From Cordylochernes scorpioides (taxonomy: Eukaryota > Arthropoda > Arachnida > Pseudoscorpiones > Chernetidae): 64,000 nt of DNA. Shown piece by piece: positions 1 to 11,123 of this stretch (position 1 is the stretch's first letter; every line of letters starts with the position of its first letter). The stretch lies in NCBI GenBank assembly GCA_030710605.1, contig CP092874.1:73535044-73599043 (forward strand). Direction: 5' to 3'. The notes beneath the pieces were generated by a model that was not told the DNA's origin, made no database searches, and saw only the letters and a list, made by a program, of their open reading frames with translations. Position numbers and translations under genes: made by a program.

Positions 1-860
1 TGTAAGTTTTCTTTAGTCCACGCCTGCTCTCTTGTAGCCTTCTCTAACCTCACACACTCTCCCTTGTAGGTCTTCTAATCAGAGGTCTTCTCAAGATTAG
101 GATTTTTTGGTTATTAGCTAGTCCATGCATGATCTGTAAGTTTCTCTAAACCTTACAATCATTACCTTATAGGTCTTCTAAAGCTTCTGATCTTATATAT
201 CTATCAAGAATATGATTTTGTAGGTTACTCTAGTCCGTCTGTAAGTTTCTCTAACCTCACTCTCTTTAACTTGTAGGTCTTCTCAAGCTGCCGATCTTGC
301 AAGTCTTCTCTAGCTATGCAAATGACCTGTGGGTTTTCTCTATACCCCATGCAAAGAGAGAATATAATTCTCTAACCCTATATTCTGTACCTTGTAGGAC
401 ATGTTCTTGTAGGTTTCATAATTATAATTTTTATAAGTTACTTTCTAGGTTCACTTTTTCTATTATACTCACTAACCTGTTTCAACCATTTATGTTTTCT
501 CAAGAATTATCGTGTGAATCCCAAAATCATTATTTAAAATATTTCCATAAATTATTTGTCTATTCTTTCTTCTTTATCTACCTCATAGATATTCTCTATA
601 TCAGAATCTTCAGTAGGTGTTCTCAAGTTGATTATCTTATAGACGCATTAACACACTACACGACCATGTAAGCTTTCTCTAATCTCTAACTATTAGTGGG
701 TGTTTCTTATCTCATACTCTAGAATGTCTTTGGATTCTTATAAAACTCATTTATTTAGTTTATATCTATCTCTCATTCTCTTGATGTATTTATCACCTTT
801 AACAACGACCAATATCTTGTAGATTATCACTTACATCTTCAATTCTCTAATACAGCTTTT
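1..860. repeat. Degenerate CT-rich minisatellite in Duox intron
   Basis: Loosely repeated blocks built from pieces such as TGTAAGTTTCTCTAACCT and CTTGTAGGTCTTCTCAAG recur every 50-110 bases, most clearly from 1 to about 700. The pieces resemble splice donors (GTAAGT) and acceptors (TTGTAG/GT). No convincing exon is seen before 928. The open frames here are low-complexity and unlike any family I know. Confidence 0.6.
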
Positions 861-927
861 TTGTCGATCAAAAATGATGTATGAATTCCTCTTTAAATTC
901 GATCTTTCTTCTAACTCTTTTCTGCAG

Positions 928-1113
928 GTTCTCCAATTCGACTCCTTGGCCACTCGCAAGAAATTCCTCAACAAGTTGGAAGCCTTCCTCGGGGCGCACA
1001 AGAAAGTCCTTGATGTCCTTCATACCTACAAAGAAGCCATGCTTGCCAATGCTGAGACCAAGGAAAAGCGACAACGACGACTGGAGCGTTTCTTCAGAGA
1101 AGCCTATGCTCTG
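928..1113 (+). CDS. Duox: Dual oxidase (Duox) exon: linker before the EF-hands
   Basis: This 186-base exon (62 codons, phase 0 at both ends) follows a TTTTCTGCAG acceptor and ends at a GTAGGA donor. It encodes the cytosolic stretch before the EF-hands, with FDSLATRKKFLNKLEAFL near its start and a basic helix ending RRLERFFREAYAL. The same block follows the PH-like linker in animal Duox proteins. Duox makes extracellular hydrogen peroxide from cytosolic NADPH, with calcium control through the EF-hands. The next plus-strand exon (2422) continues in phase. The preceding segment, from membrane segment 1 to this point, is not found in the window. The peroxidase-domain exons lie on the opposite strand beyond a gap, which suggests a misoriented contig. 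Confidence 0.9.
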
Positions 1114-1796
1114 GTAGGAAAGTCCTTTTCTATGTGCTTCTTCCCTCTTATTATTAATGTTCCCATAGTGGTCGTGACCGACGTTGAACACCAAATTGTT
1201 ACTAATGGTATTGGCGTGATTTCCTTCATCAACTTTGCACTTCTCTCTTTGTTATTTTGATATCATTTATAGTTTTAAATCTACTGAAATTGGCACCCTT
1301 CAGATAGTTAGGGGCTTTTTATTATTACTAGATATTTTCTGACACCTAGCTATTATCCTAGGTTCACCCTAGAATCATTAATAAAATGGTCTTAGTTTGA
1401 AATATTTGAAAGAATAACAATATGTGTGTATTTTAAACTATTGATTAATAGTAATTGTCTATTGTGAAATATATTTGTATAAAAAGGTTTTTATCTCTCT
1501 CTTTCCTCGTGGTTAAATCATTTATTTCTGTTATTTATGAATATAATAATTGATGGGTATTCTTGAAGTTTATTCACGTACACATTCCGGATATATTTCT
1601 TGCTCATTTCCAGGATTGCTTTAAATAAAACTTGTTTTTAAAACCCTTATTTACCGAAATGACAATTTCCTTACACATGCACTGAGGTGTAGTATGGGAA
1701 ACCGAGTTTTTAAAAAATATTTAACTTATTTAGTTTCTAAGATCATTTGTTGCCTTGAATTTTATTCAGAGAAAAACACAGACACATCAATCAATG

Positions 1797-1868
1797 GTTT
1801 AACTCCAGACATTTCAGTGATTTCAGGGGGATGATTACTTTGATTCCGTCGGGAGTTAAATAAAACCA
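1797..1868. repeat. Small foldback repeat, hammerhead-like family D (decayed)
   Basis: GGTTTAACTCC at the left and GGAGTTAAATAAAACC at the right form an inverted pair. The minus strand holds ATCCCC, CTGA, GAAA and TGTC in the order seen at 41768-41812, but helix II is deleted. It looks like a shrunken inverted dimer of that family. Confidence 0.4.
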
Positions 1869-2053
1869 TCAATCAAGCTTTCGTATCTTTACAATCCTTG
1901 CACATTTCACGAATAAAGAAACGCATTGCTACGCTTTATATTCTTATTTTATACTTTATAGCAATTTTCTCCTCTAAAGTGCATTTTCGTATAAAATATT
2001 TATTTTGTTCAGATCTATTCTCTAAATATTCTATTATATGAACAACTATTATG

Positions 2054-2380
2054 GTTGTTCTACAATCATAAGCCGCATTATATTGTATTATAAATTAACT
2101 TTATATAATATTTACGAACCGAAAAATATGTCCAGGGTAGCCTAGTGGACATGGCATCTGCCCGGTAAGCGGAGCACTGTGGGTTCGATTCCCATCCCTG
2201 GACACTTTATTTTTCCGTTTATCATTACTCTTCACAATTCATACTTTAGTAGTTCATCCCTAAGGATAGTGGTCGTTATTTATCCTTAAAATAAATTAGG
2301 ATTTTTCATTCAAAAGAAACATTTGCGGTAAAATTGTCATACGTCGTTCTACAATCATAAGCCGCATTATATTGTGTTAT
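2054..2380 (+). repeat. tRNA-headed interspersed repeat (SINE-like), copy 1
   Basis: Bases 2131-2203 fold as a tRNA: acceptor TCCAGGG/CCCTGGA, anticodon stem TCTGC/GCGGA, T-arm GTGGG-TTCGATT-CCCAT. The anticodon loop is CCGGTAA, so position 33 is C rather than the near-universal T, which argues against a working tRNA. A tail of about 150 bases follows and recurs at 5860-6290 and 7525-7750. A 38-base sequence containing CAATCATAAGCCGCATTA appears on both sides (2054 and 2343), so two copies may be arranged in tandem. The two Pol III promoter boxes are present. Confidence 0.7.
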
Positions 2381-2421
2381 TTATAATACATCAGAATATT
2401 GTGTCACGCGAATATGTGCAG

Positions 2422-2647
2422 GCGTTCGGTCTGAAGCCGAGTGAAAGGCGCAAGATGGACGAATCCAACGGCGGCGATGTGATCATGGTGATGCGGACGT
2501 CCCTGTCTAAGGCGGAGTTCGCAGAGGCTCTCGGCATGAAAACGGATTCTCTTTTCGTCAAGCAGATGTTCAACTGCGTCGACAAGGATAAAGATGGTCG
2601 AATCAGCTTCCAAGAATTCTTAGACACTGTGGACCTCTTCTCGCGTG
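2422..2647 (+). CDS. Duox: Duox exon: first EF-hand
   Basis: 226-base exon, phase 0 start, phase 1 end, acceptor TATGTGCAG, donor GTGAGT. It opens with AFGLKPSERRKMDESN, joining in frame to REAYAL of the previous exon. RTSLSKAEFAEALGMK then leads into a canonical calcium-binding EF loop, DKDKDGRISFQE, and the exon closes with FLDTVDLFSRG, the typical Duox end of this block. The EF-hands bind calcium and release the C-terminal oxidase half from inhibition. Base composition is clearly richer in GC than the surrounding intron, as expected for coding sequence. Confidence 0.95.
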
Positions 2648-2897
2648 GTGAGTACGCTGTGAAAACCTGATAACAATAATTAGAACCCTTGAAAGATATC
2701 ATACCACCGTTTCCTATTAAAAAAAAAAAGATTCCAAACCCTATTTTTTACATTATGATTCTTATAACCCAATTGACCATAAAATCAAAGTTGTAAAGAC
2801 TCTTACCAAAATACTTTATTAGAATTATAATCCTCTGTATCAATTAGATTAATCACAAATATAAATCTCCAAGGTTTCTTTATTATACTTTTAGCGA

Positions 2898-2943
2898 GTT
2901 TACAAGCTTTCGGGGTTTTAAAACGACCCTTCTACAAGTAAAA
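2898..2943 (-). ncRNA. Hammerhead-like motif, family E
   Basis: On the minus strand: helix I strand TTTAC, core TTGTAGA, a long hairpin (AGGGT...ACCCC), GAAA, GCTT, then GTAAA. Helix I strands TTTAC/GTAAA pair perfectly. The core deviates from CTGANGA at the first and fourth positions (the latter shared with other family E copies), so activity is doubtful. Confidence 0.45.
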
Positions 2944-2973
2944 GGTTTTTAGAAGAGGTATCTACAATTAACA

Positions 2974-3150
2974 TAATATAAATTATCAGTTTCCCAAAAG
3001 ATATTTGTTGCTATATAATTCAAAATATATCTGCAAAAGGTATTAAATTTAATATACGTTTCTTTACTGGAAATGAAAAAATACTTGGATCTGTTACTAT
3101 TAAATTATTGTCGATTCTATAGTTCTGAAAAACAGGACAATGTGAATACA
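2974..3150 (-). mobile_element. Non-LTR retrotransposon fragment
   Basis: Very similar (by eye over about 170 bases) to 56897-57073, the end of a LINE ORF2 on the minus strand encoding the region around the final Cys/His motif. Truncated at both ends and lying in a Duox intron in the antisense direction. Confidence 0.65.
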
Positions 3151-4374
3151 TGATGAGTGTTTCAAATAGATTTTAATATTTTGATTTACAATGGTCACTA
3201 TGCATGCCTGCGTCCAGGAAAACATTTGATTTTTAGAAAAGTGTCAGTCACCCTCTTACTTTGATTATCCAGCAGCAGAAAAGCGTCTTTGCTTGTAAGC
3301 TCGCTTTTTCACAATATAAAAGACACGTATTGTTAAATTTTTGATTTATTTTTGTATAAATATTAACAATTTACTTGATATTGTTACACCTTTAGATGTA
3401 GATGGTTTTGCTGTCGTTTTCATTGTACTGTAGAATAAACCAGAACGAGTTCTCATTAAAAAGCTGACGCTTTATTTTGGTAAGCTTACAAAGAAAGAGA
3501 AGAGCCGACGCGAGCGCGCGTGGCTGCACTAAATTAACAACAAAAAAAGAATAAACAAAACAATATTAATTTGTTTAATAAGTGAAAAATTAATGAAAAT
3601 ATTTACATGAGTCTATGTCGGCTGTGATAATATAATGGTCAGGAATTCCCATCAAGGTCTTCTTGCCACAGGACCTCTCTGAAGAGGCTTTATTTTATGT
3701 TAATGACAACATAATCTGGTGTTTTTTTTTTTCAACACGACACTGTGTTGCCTATTAGATGAAAACAAATGGTACTAAACTCATAGTTTAAATATATTTT
3801 TTGCATTTTTTACAATTTTTGATATTGTTTTCTAGAAAGAGAGAGTTATATTATTTGTAGGATGTCTCAATATCATTGGATGTTCGATGCATTAAAAAGG
3901 TGTGGCCTGAGAAATGATGTTATAAACAAAATTGACGAACATGTTAAAAGTATACCGCTCTTAGAAGTAACTGCTATTAGCAGGTTCTACTGTTCATACA
4001 TAAATTCTCTTATTTATCTCTCAATCTCTTTTAAAAAATATATAATTTGCTCTTGTTACGATATTATCGAAGATTTGACCAGTGCGTGTATGGATGTCAA
4101 TGAAGTTATTGCGCAGTGTTTGTATCTCGACTTCATAAGAATGTGAAATTTGGCCGTGTAATAAACGAATTAATAAAAACGTTAGGTAGGTGTGTTGAGA
4201 TTTTTATAAGTCGAGAAGTTTTTGCACAACCAGTGATATAAAAAAACTGTTCAAGGAGACCTAAGGTCAAGATATGTATCAGCTTAGATATGTAACAAGT
4301 GAAATAAAGAAAGCCTTAATTAGCTTGATGCCGAGATAAAGGGTATTTGTACATTCTGTGTATTGGATGTGTAG
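3151..4374. other. Duox intron interior, no recognised feature
   Basis: AT-rich. A short GC-rich block at about 3497-3525 and an open frame at 3862-4143 were inspected; neither resembles a known family. Confidence 0.5.
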
Positions 4375-4641
4375 GTAAACCTGAGAACAAGTTGCGCATC
4401 ATTTTCGACATGTGTGACGCCGAGGGCCGCGGTACCATCGAGAAACAAGAACTGACCCGTATTCTGCGGTCGCTAGTGGACATCGCCAAGACTGCCTCAC
4501 TGTCCGAGGATCAAGTTCAGGCACTCATTGGTGACATGTTCTCCGCCGCCGGCCTACAGGATAAGGAACGTCTCTCGTACGAGGACTTCACTCTGCTCAT
4601 GCAGGAGTACAAGGGAGACCTCATCGGCTTGGACTGCAAAG
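4375..4641 (+). CDS. Duox: Duox exon: second EF-hand
   Basis: 267-base exon, phase 1 at both ends; acceptor GATGTGTAG, donor GTACAT. The first two bases complete the Gly codon split from the previous exon. It reads GKPENKLRIIFDMCDAEG at the start, with a second EF loop DAEGRGTIEKQE, then RILRSLVDIAKTASL and the characteristic end FTLLMQEYKGDLIGLDCKG. In animal Duox this precedes the cytosolic linker before the six-helix oxidase domain. All Duox landmarks of this segment are present and no frame disruption is visible. Confidence 0.95.
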
Positions 4642-4968
4642 GTACATTCAACCCTACCTTGATTAATATCCCCCATTTTAAACTGTACATCAATAAAAAT
4701 ACTCCTTCTTTAATGTTCGAGAGCTAGACATATGAACAATGCCAATCTCCTCATTCTATTAAGCCATTTCTTTATAATAAATATCATTATTTACGCACAC
4801 TGGTACAAAGGCGGCGATAAATTTACAAAATTTTGAAATAACAACTAATAAATTAAGAAAAAATAAAGGAGCGACCCCGCCTCATTTGTATATTTTACAA
4901 AACAAAATTGAACTATAATGACGTTATGTGTGCTGAGAGTTTGTTTATACAAAATAAATACATTTTTA

Positions 4969-5011
4969 TGCTTTGACAAAGGTTGACGTTCAGCCAACCG
5001 AAATATTGTCA
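4969..5011 (+). ncRNA. Hammerhead-like motif, family G (decayed copy)
   Basis: Layout TGCT, TTGACAA, hairpin AGGTTGAC-GTTCA-GCCAACC, GAAA, TATT, GTCA. Same family as 11935, 26309 and 33149-33438, but helix I pairs poorly here. Confidence 0.35.
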
Positions 5012-5184
5012 AATAAATATATTTCTTTTTTCAATTCAATGATTCAAATAATGGATTGCTCCATTTAAAAGATATATATTATTCTTTAACCAGCGTGTCC
5101 TTGCATACACATGTTAGGATATTTTACAAAAATATATTATTTTCTTGTTTACATATTTATTATAACAACATTATATATTTTTGA

Positions 5185-5545
5185 TTGCTATGCTCTGAAA
5201 GAAGAAAGAAGAACCCTTATGCTCAAAACTGGGCAACTCTGTGCTTCACTTCCACCAATAATTGACAATATGACCCAGAATAAGTATATTGCTACGGCGT
5301 TTTATGGTTTCCACAAGTCCGTATCTCAGAAGAAGGCCAAGTGACACTCACTCCTCACTTTCTTACTGCTACTCTTTTTGTGTTGTTTTTCTTGCTTCCC
5401 TCTTTCTCTTTCTTGTTTTTTTTTTCTTTTTCTTCTGTATATATCGTTATTTCCTTTGTCTCACTTCTTTGTTCTTATGCATACCTCTGGTGAATCCTGT
5501 ATAGGGTCATTGACCCTGAATAAAGGCTTTTTGTTGTTGTTGTTG
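5185..5545 (+). mobile_element. Non-LTR retrotransposon 3' end, family B
   Basis: A decayed ORF2 tail ends AFYGFHKSVSQKKAK followed by TGA at 5341. The 3' UTR ends with a hairpin (AGGGTCA-TTGACCCT), then AATAAAGGCTTTTTG and a (GTT)n tail. The same tail-hairpin-AATAAAGGC arrangement occurs at 24545-24602 and 47130-47197. 5' truncated, so not mobile by itself. Confidence 0.65.
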
Positions 5546-5859
5546 TTGTATAACAACATTATATGCAATTATATTTTGAAAACTTCAAATGTTCAGATTC
5601 TTCAGATTCCCTGCTCTTTATAAGGTCCTGTGCAGGTCTCCCTTGGTTCTCTCTTCTTCGAGTTCTTCTCTTTATTCTTTCTTAGTTTCCCACCCAGTTC
5701 TTCAGCGATATATCTTCTTCTATTCTCCTCCCATGGCGCAAGCCATCAGCAAATTTTAGTTGCACGATCAGTAAATGCCCTTTTTCTCATATATATTTGT
5801 GTGTATCAAAAATGATGCCTCTCCCTTTATTAAGGAAGAATGTAAACCAATTTTCAGCG

Positions 5860-6290
5860 ATATATGACACTATATTGATAATGACCATATAAGGCTTTAT
5901 ATAAAACGACGTTTGAGACAAGTTTTGCAGCAAGTGTTTCTTTTGAACGAAAAATCGTAATTTATTATAAGGAGAAATAACGCCTATTTCTATCCTTAGG
6001 GATGAAGTATGAAATGATGAATTGTGAAGAGTAATGATAAACGGAAAAATAAAAGTGTCCAGGGATGGGAATCGAACCCACAGTGTTCCGTTTATCGGGC
6101 AGATGCCATGTCCACTAGGCTACCCTGAACATATTTCATCCTTTCATACTTCATCCCTAAGGATAGAAATAGTTGTTATTTCTCCTTAAAATAAATTACG
6201 AATTTTCGCTCAAAAGAAACATTTGCAGTAAAACTTGTCAAACGTCGTTTGCAATCATAAGCCGCATTATATTTATTGTATTATAAAAGA
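5860..6290 (-). repeat. tRNA-headed repeat copy 2 with inverted arms
   Basis: The tRNA-like head (6058-6128, minus) shares the head sequence of the 2054 copy, with loop CCGATAA. Arms containing CCTAAGGATAGAAATA and CTCAAAAGAAACATTTGC-type sequence lie on both sides in opposite orientation, so the unit folds back around the tRNA-like core. In a Duox intron, antisense. Confidence 0.65.
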
Positions 6291-6375
6291 TTATGTTGGT
6301 ATATATATGTTGGTAATCGATATAACACTGTGAAATATCATAACATCACTAAACGCCTATGTTCGTTTTTTCCAG

Positions 6376-6418
6376 GAGTGAAACAGAATTTCCTAGACAC
6401 CTCTTCCAATATTACAAG
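6376..6418 (+). CDS. Duox: Duox short exon after the EF-hands
   Basis: 43-base exon between TTTTTTCCAG and a perfect GTAAGT donor, phase 1 in and phase 0 remainder two out. It encodes G-VKQNFLDTSSNIT plus a split Arg/Ser codon. The CKG-(A/V)KQNFLDTS junction is characteristic of arthropod Duox. No further Duox exon is recognised between here and the gap at 11018, so the membrane, FAD and NADPH-binding half is absent from this contig portion. Confidence 0.88.
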
Positions 6419-6707
6419 GTAAGTGTCATGTAGTTTTTAATAAAATTATTTTTACATTTCGACAAACACATTTAAAATATTTTAAAATCCGAAAATATTT
6501 GAAGAATCGATATTTACACATTAAAATATTCCCTCTCTCTTATTATTCATTAATATTCTCTCTATATATAAATGTATTATTCACATGGCTTATATATAAA
6601 ACTGAATGTGAATACGAAATTTAAATACTTCTATGGGAGATCTGCCTCTCGTTCTTTAGTATAGCTGTAATCCATGAACCAACACTCTTCCATATATATA
6701 TATATAT

Positions 6708-6745
6708 ACTAGCCGAATGACCCGGGCAACGCCCGTGTTTTACCC
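6708..6745 (-). mobile_element. Helitron 3' terminus
   Basis: Minus strand ends with hairpin ACGGGCGTTGCCCGGGT, then CATTCGGCTAG and T. A subterminal hairpin followed by CTAG inserted before T is the Helitron 3' signature. The element is cut after about 38 bases, where a tRNA-Tyr fragment begins. Confidence 0.65.
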
Positions 6746-6804
6746 GACTGTAGATGTTACAACGGTGATCCTTAGGTCGCTGGTTCAAATCCGGCTCGAG
6801 GAAG
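6746..6804 (+). pseudogene. tRNA-Tyr(GTA) 3' portion with intron
   Basis: GACTGTAGAT (anticodon GTA), then a 12-base intron-like insert GTTACAACGGTG, then ATCCTTAGGTCGC and T-arm GCTGGTTCAAATCCGGC. Animal tRNA-Tyr genes carry an intron at just this place. The 5' half is replaced by the Helitron end. A T-rich run follows, as expected of a Pol III terminator. Confidence 0.75.
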
Positions 6805-7023
6805 TTTTTATTTTTTTTTTATTGGCTGCCGGCGAGCACGTGACCTCCCTGTGCGCGCGCATCCGTGACAGAGGCCGATGAGGAAAGACGGTCGTGACTA
6901 TATATAGGGATATTGTCATAACCAAAAATGTACATAGCGTGTAACTGTAAATAATACATCGGCAGCTCGGCCGTCTGGTGGCGCGCGCTAGACGGGAAGT
7001 TTGTAAACCAATTATTTTATTTC

Positions 7024-7165
7024 CAAAGCGCTATATCCCGCAAGGGATACTTGCGCCAAACAAGGAGAAAAGTTTATTTACATAAGTTATTTACATTATT
7101 CAACGCATGAAAACATTAGAGATCCAGATTTTGTAGAAAGTTTAGAATGTATTTACAAATTGTAA
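7024..7165 (-). mobile_element. Non-LTR retrotransposon 3' end (family A copy)
   Basis: Reverse complement of the tail seen at 52200-52345: hairpin GCGCAAG-TATCCC-TTGC-GGGATA-TAGCGC at 7024-7057, then matching upstream sequence for about 100 bases. Truncated. Confidence 0.65.
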
Positions 7166-7524
7166 ACAATAGTCTCCATCTTTAGGGCTGTAGCCGATCG
7201 CCAGCCGTTTGGGTCTTTGACATTACTTCCTTAATTTATCATTTATCCATTTAACTTAGTTTATCTCTTCTCCTTATTTATCCCTCAAACTATCTAAAGT
7301 CATCTAATAAATTATTATTCTATCCAAACGTCACCTTCATTAACTGTGACAATATAAATAACATACAATGTTACTCTTTGCAAACATTTAATTTTTTTTA
7401 TCGAATATGGCAAAATAGTCTCATGAGACATAAAGCTATGGGTCTTCTACATATTGACAGTCTCTTCAGAATGGTATCTTGGCCAAAGAAAAAGCTAATA
7501 TATATTATATAATATAATAGACTG

Positions 7525-7750
7525 CGGCCTGTGATTGTAAAATAAAACTTGAAGTTACACCGCATGAGTTTCTTTTCTACGAAAAATCAAATTTTTACTT
7601 CAAGGTGAAATATCGACTATTTCTAACCTTTTTGGATGAGGTATGAATGAATGAATTATGAAAAGTAATGATGAACGGAAAAATAAAAGTGTCCAGGGAT
7701 GGGAATCGAACCCACAATGTTCCGCTTACCGGGCAGATGCCATGTCCACA
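7525..7750 (-). repeat. tRNA-headed repeat copy 3, truncated
   Basis: The minus strand carries TGGACATGGCATCTGCCCGG, the T-arm and the tail of the same repeat as 2054-2380. The first part of the head is lost at about 7750. Confidence 0.6.
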
Positions 7751-8129
7751 TATATATTGTTTGGAAAATCCAGAATCTACAGCTGAAAGCCATGTTATCA
7801 GCATATGGTCCTCGATAGTTCTCGGCGGCTTCAATTTCATGAGGTTTAACAAGGTACTCGTTGAATCTCAATTGTCCAAAGAAGTGTTCTGCTGGCAATA
7901 TATAGTTCCTTTTTAAAAAATATACTCACAAATTAAGATATTTTAATTAAATATTGACATAATTTCGATAAAATAATCCCTTGAATCAATATTCTTGTTT
8001 TAACATACTTTCGATATTGTGTGTAAGTATATAATAAGTAAAGCCGAAGCCTTATATGCCTAAGATTTGTCAATTGGTCTCAACAAGTGCACCTATTCCG
8101 AGCAAAATATTGCCACATACCAACTATTG

Positions 8130-8465
8130 CCTGGAGAGATAGATTTTGTTCTTCTTCTTTCTTATCTCCTGGGTGAAGTAGAAAGCATCTGCTTTCGTTA
8201 TTAAGACTGGGAGCACTACTCAGTGGCAGGCCGACTTAGCTCCAAAATAAATGGCCGCCTCTGACATGAGGAACAGACGCCATATGCAGCTGCTCCTAAC
8301 ATGGAGTACAAACGCTGCTCATCCTGTATCCCTGGATTAGGAGCCCTTACAGGTTCTATCAGCTGGGCCAGCTGAGCCCAGGTTTTTTAGTGAGCTTGTT
8401 ACTGCTCCCCCTCCTCCTTTTAAATCCGGGCTTGGGACCGGCAAAGGCGGAGTTCCATAGCTCTA
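8130..8465 (+). repeat. Interspersed repeat shared with 57830-58185
   Basis: Contains CAGTGGCAGGCCGACTTAGC, TGTATCCCTGGATTAGGAGC and TTTTTTAGTGAGCTTGTTAC, all present in inverse orientation at 57830-58185. Diverged pieces also occur near 11600-11800, 30660 and 55430. The class is not recognised; both copies have stops in the open frames I checked. Confidence 0.6.
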
Positions 8466-11017
8466 TCTTTCAACATTATAGACATCTTCAAATGAGATAA
8501 ATTCAGATTACCAAACTATGAATATCCACGTTTTAAAATTCTGTCGTTTTATGTGATTAAGTTATATATATTAAAAAAAAAACATTCTAAATTCCATATT
8601 AGTACAATCGTCACTATGTAATTTTTAAAATCTTTTAAAACTAAGTATATAAAAAAAAACTAAATATGCGCGACTTATCTTTAAAACTGGCCATTTTTGA
8701 ATACTTGTAAAAGAAAAGGATTTAACAAAATCAAGTCCAAACTAAATACAGCGTACTTAACTCTTTAGAAATCATAATGGTTATTCTATCTTTTCAAAAT
8801 GCGTTATATATAAATGGAACTCCTATAAGAGACCTCCTCCATGATAGACCACCTCAATTATGTGAATTTAATAATAAATACTTCAAATCGGTTTTTTTTA
8901 AATTAGGAATTCACACTAGCGGGAGGTGAAGAAAAAAGTGGAATTGACTCAAAATAACTTATTGCAACGTGTAGTGTTTTTATTGTATTTTGCATGCAAA
9001 TTGAGAACATATTTCAAATTTTAATAATTTGTTCTATGTAATAGCCTGTACATTAAGGCCAAATTCGCAATATTCCATAAATTCCTTCTGGCTGCAAGGC
9101 TTTCTATTTCCACTATTTTTATGTCCAAGCAAGAGTTTCTGAAATCCTCTATGTTGTATTATGCAAATATGTTATAGAAAATCAAATAGTAAGTGAATCT
9201 TGATATTTTTTAGTTTTCTGATGACACACACACACACAGATTTTGAAAGATAGTGGCAAAAACTCCATCCTTTTCGGCTTTGGGTAATTTGTCTTATTTA
9301 GCAAAATGACCGAGTGTTTATTACAATGCCAATCTCCTTTGGGTTCACTTGAATGCTCTTCTTTTTATTGCGGTCACTGCACCTAATAGACCAGACCAAA
9401 GTAGAAACCGTTACTTTTATGTGTTTTATTCTTCAATAATAATTTTTATTTTTCCAATTTATTATATATATATTTTTTTATTTTAGAATTTATTCGATAG
9501 CAAAAGGCTGAATCGCCTAGATCAAACTTTTTCTTTTCAAAATAATAATATTTTGCTACTGAATCATCTTTGGAAAAAGCAGAGCAGGAATGGGCTTTAC
9601 GCACTGTCTCTTTGTTGATATTTTGGAGTCAAAACATTTTGTTCTAGAGAAAAAGAAATTTCTAACATATACTAAAAATATTGATAGAGCAATCAAGTGA
9701 AATAGGAATATCAAGTAAAAATAATGAATTCATCTCACTATAGCCACTAAAACAATCAAAATACTCATTTATGACTCAAGAATTCTCTTTTTTAATATCT
9801 CATTTCATATTTTGAAAATTATCCTTGTACAATAAAGGATATTCGTATTTTTTTCTCGAAGGTTGCTCAGAATAACTGTTGCTTGAAATGTGAGTTACGC
9901 GGAGATTAAAATAAAGATAACATGTCCCATAGCATTCTTTATTGTCTCCGACTATTGAAGGAAATACAAAATATTGGCAATTTCATCTTCTTATCCACGT
10001 AATACGTTAAGGTTTTACAAGCTTTTCTTTGATTCCTTGGGCGAAGTGCGCGTTTGGCTACATGTACTACCAGTACTTCAGTTTGGCAGAAAATATAAGA
10101 AAATCGATTTCTAAAAAATGAAATGGAAGATGGCTTGAGGACTCTCGGTCGTTGTCAAGACTCAATTATAAGACCGGGTATAGCTTATTACTTGTTTGTT
10201 TATCGGTGTGATTTTACCATTGTTAGACTTTCCCCCCTTCTCTTTGGAATTTGGAGCAAGTCTATTTAGGATGAGATGTCGTAATAAAAAGGCTTTATTG
10301 TTGACTGCGCCAGCTAGATATCCATTTTAACTAGAATTCCTTCATTAGAAATTGTAGATGTCTATTTCACCTTTTTTGTTCTTATCAGATTCACATTTCC
10401 ATTGCTTCGAATCTTCCAATATCATCCGTCCAATAGCAAGAGAGCCGATAGAACTTTTTTCTGCTGATGGAATTCGGACGAAAGTTGTAGGGCGAGTCTC
10501 ACAGGATATCTTCCACTTACATAATGTGCGTCTCCAGAATTGGTTATCGGGGGTTAATGAGGCGATCGCTCCGGAGCCAATTTACAGATTTGCATAATGG
10601 CTGTCTAGCAGAATATGCAGCTAGGGATTCTCTCTCTCTGTAATTAATCGGGCTTCCAGAGAGCAAAGTCGCTAATTAGAATAATGAGGGCAGCCTGAGG
10701 CAGTGGTGGTTGCGGCGCCAGGTGCATCTATTGGTTTAATGGCATTCTTTATAGTCTTGGTCTAGTAGTCCACTTCTATGGCTTACGGCATACCGGGAGC
10801 TATGTTAGAACTCGTTGCAGATTCTAATAAAATTGCTTCCACGTGTGTTCGGGTAACTGATTTCAAATATATCCAATCTCATTCAAAAATATTTTATCCA
10901 TGATTTATGATATTAAAATATTCAACTATCGGCGAAATATTCAATAGAGGCGACGTTTGAATTCGTGATTTCTCGAGATCTTTCGGCCCTATCTAGTCTA
11001 GCTTTAATTATATGTAG
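8466..11017. other. No gene recognised up to the assembly gap
   Basis: AT-rich with a short (CA)n run near 9228 and a GC-richer patch at about 10540-10760. An open frame at 10358-10594 has no recognisable family. The NADPH-oxidase exons of Duox expected downstream of 6418 were looked for and not seen. Confidence 0.5.
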
Positions 11018-11117
11018 NNNNNNNNNNNNNNNNNNNNNNNNNNNNNNNNNNNNNNNNNNNNNNNNNNNNNNNNNNNNNNNNNNNNNNNNNNNNNNNNNNN
11101 NNNNNNNNNNNNNNNNN
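11018..11117. other. Assembly gap (exactly 100 N)
   Basis: A run of exactly 100 N is a placeholder for an unknown distance between contigs. The Duox exons change strand across it. Confidence 0.97.
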
Positions 11118-11123
11118 ACTTAC

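Larger units (their letters stand above)
1114..2421 (+). other. Duox intron (plus-strand block)
   Basis: AT-rich intron with GTAGGA donor and TATGTGCAG acceptor. It contains a short inverted repeat at about 1797-1868 and a tRNA-headed repeat at 2054-2380. Nothing else recognisable. Confidence 0.7.

Noticed and set aside
297-671. 124-residue open frame
   Set aside because: Low-complexity frame in the degenerate repeat; splice-like motifs repeat through it.
2131-2203. Functional tRNA gene with GGT anticodon
   Set aside because: Position 33 is C, and the unit is repeated with the same flanks, so it is a tRNA-derived repeat.
3862-4146. 94-residue open frame
   Set aside because: AT-rich composition, no recognisable domain, inside a Duox intron.
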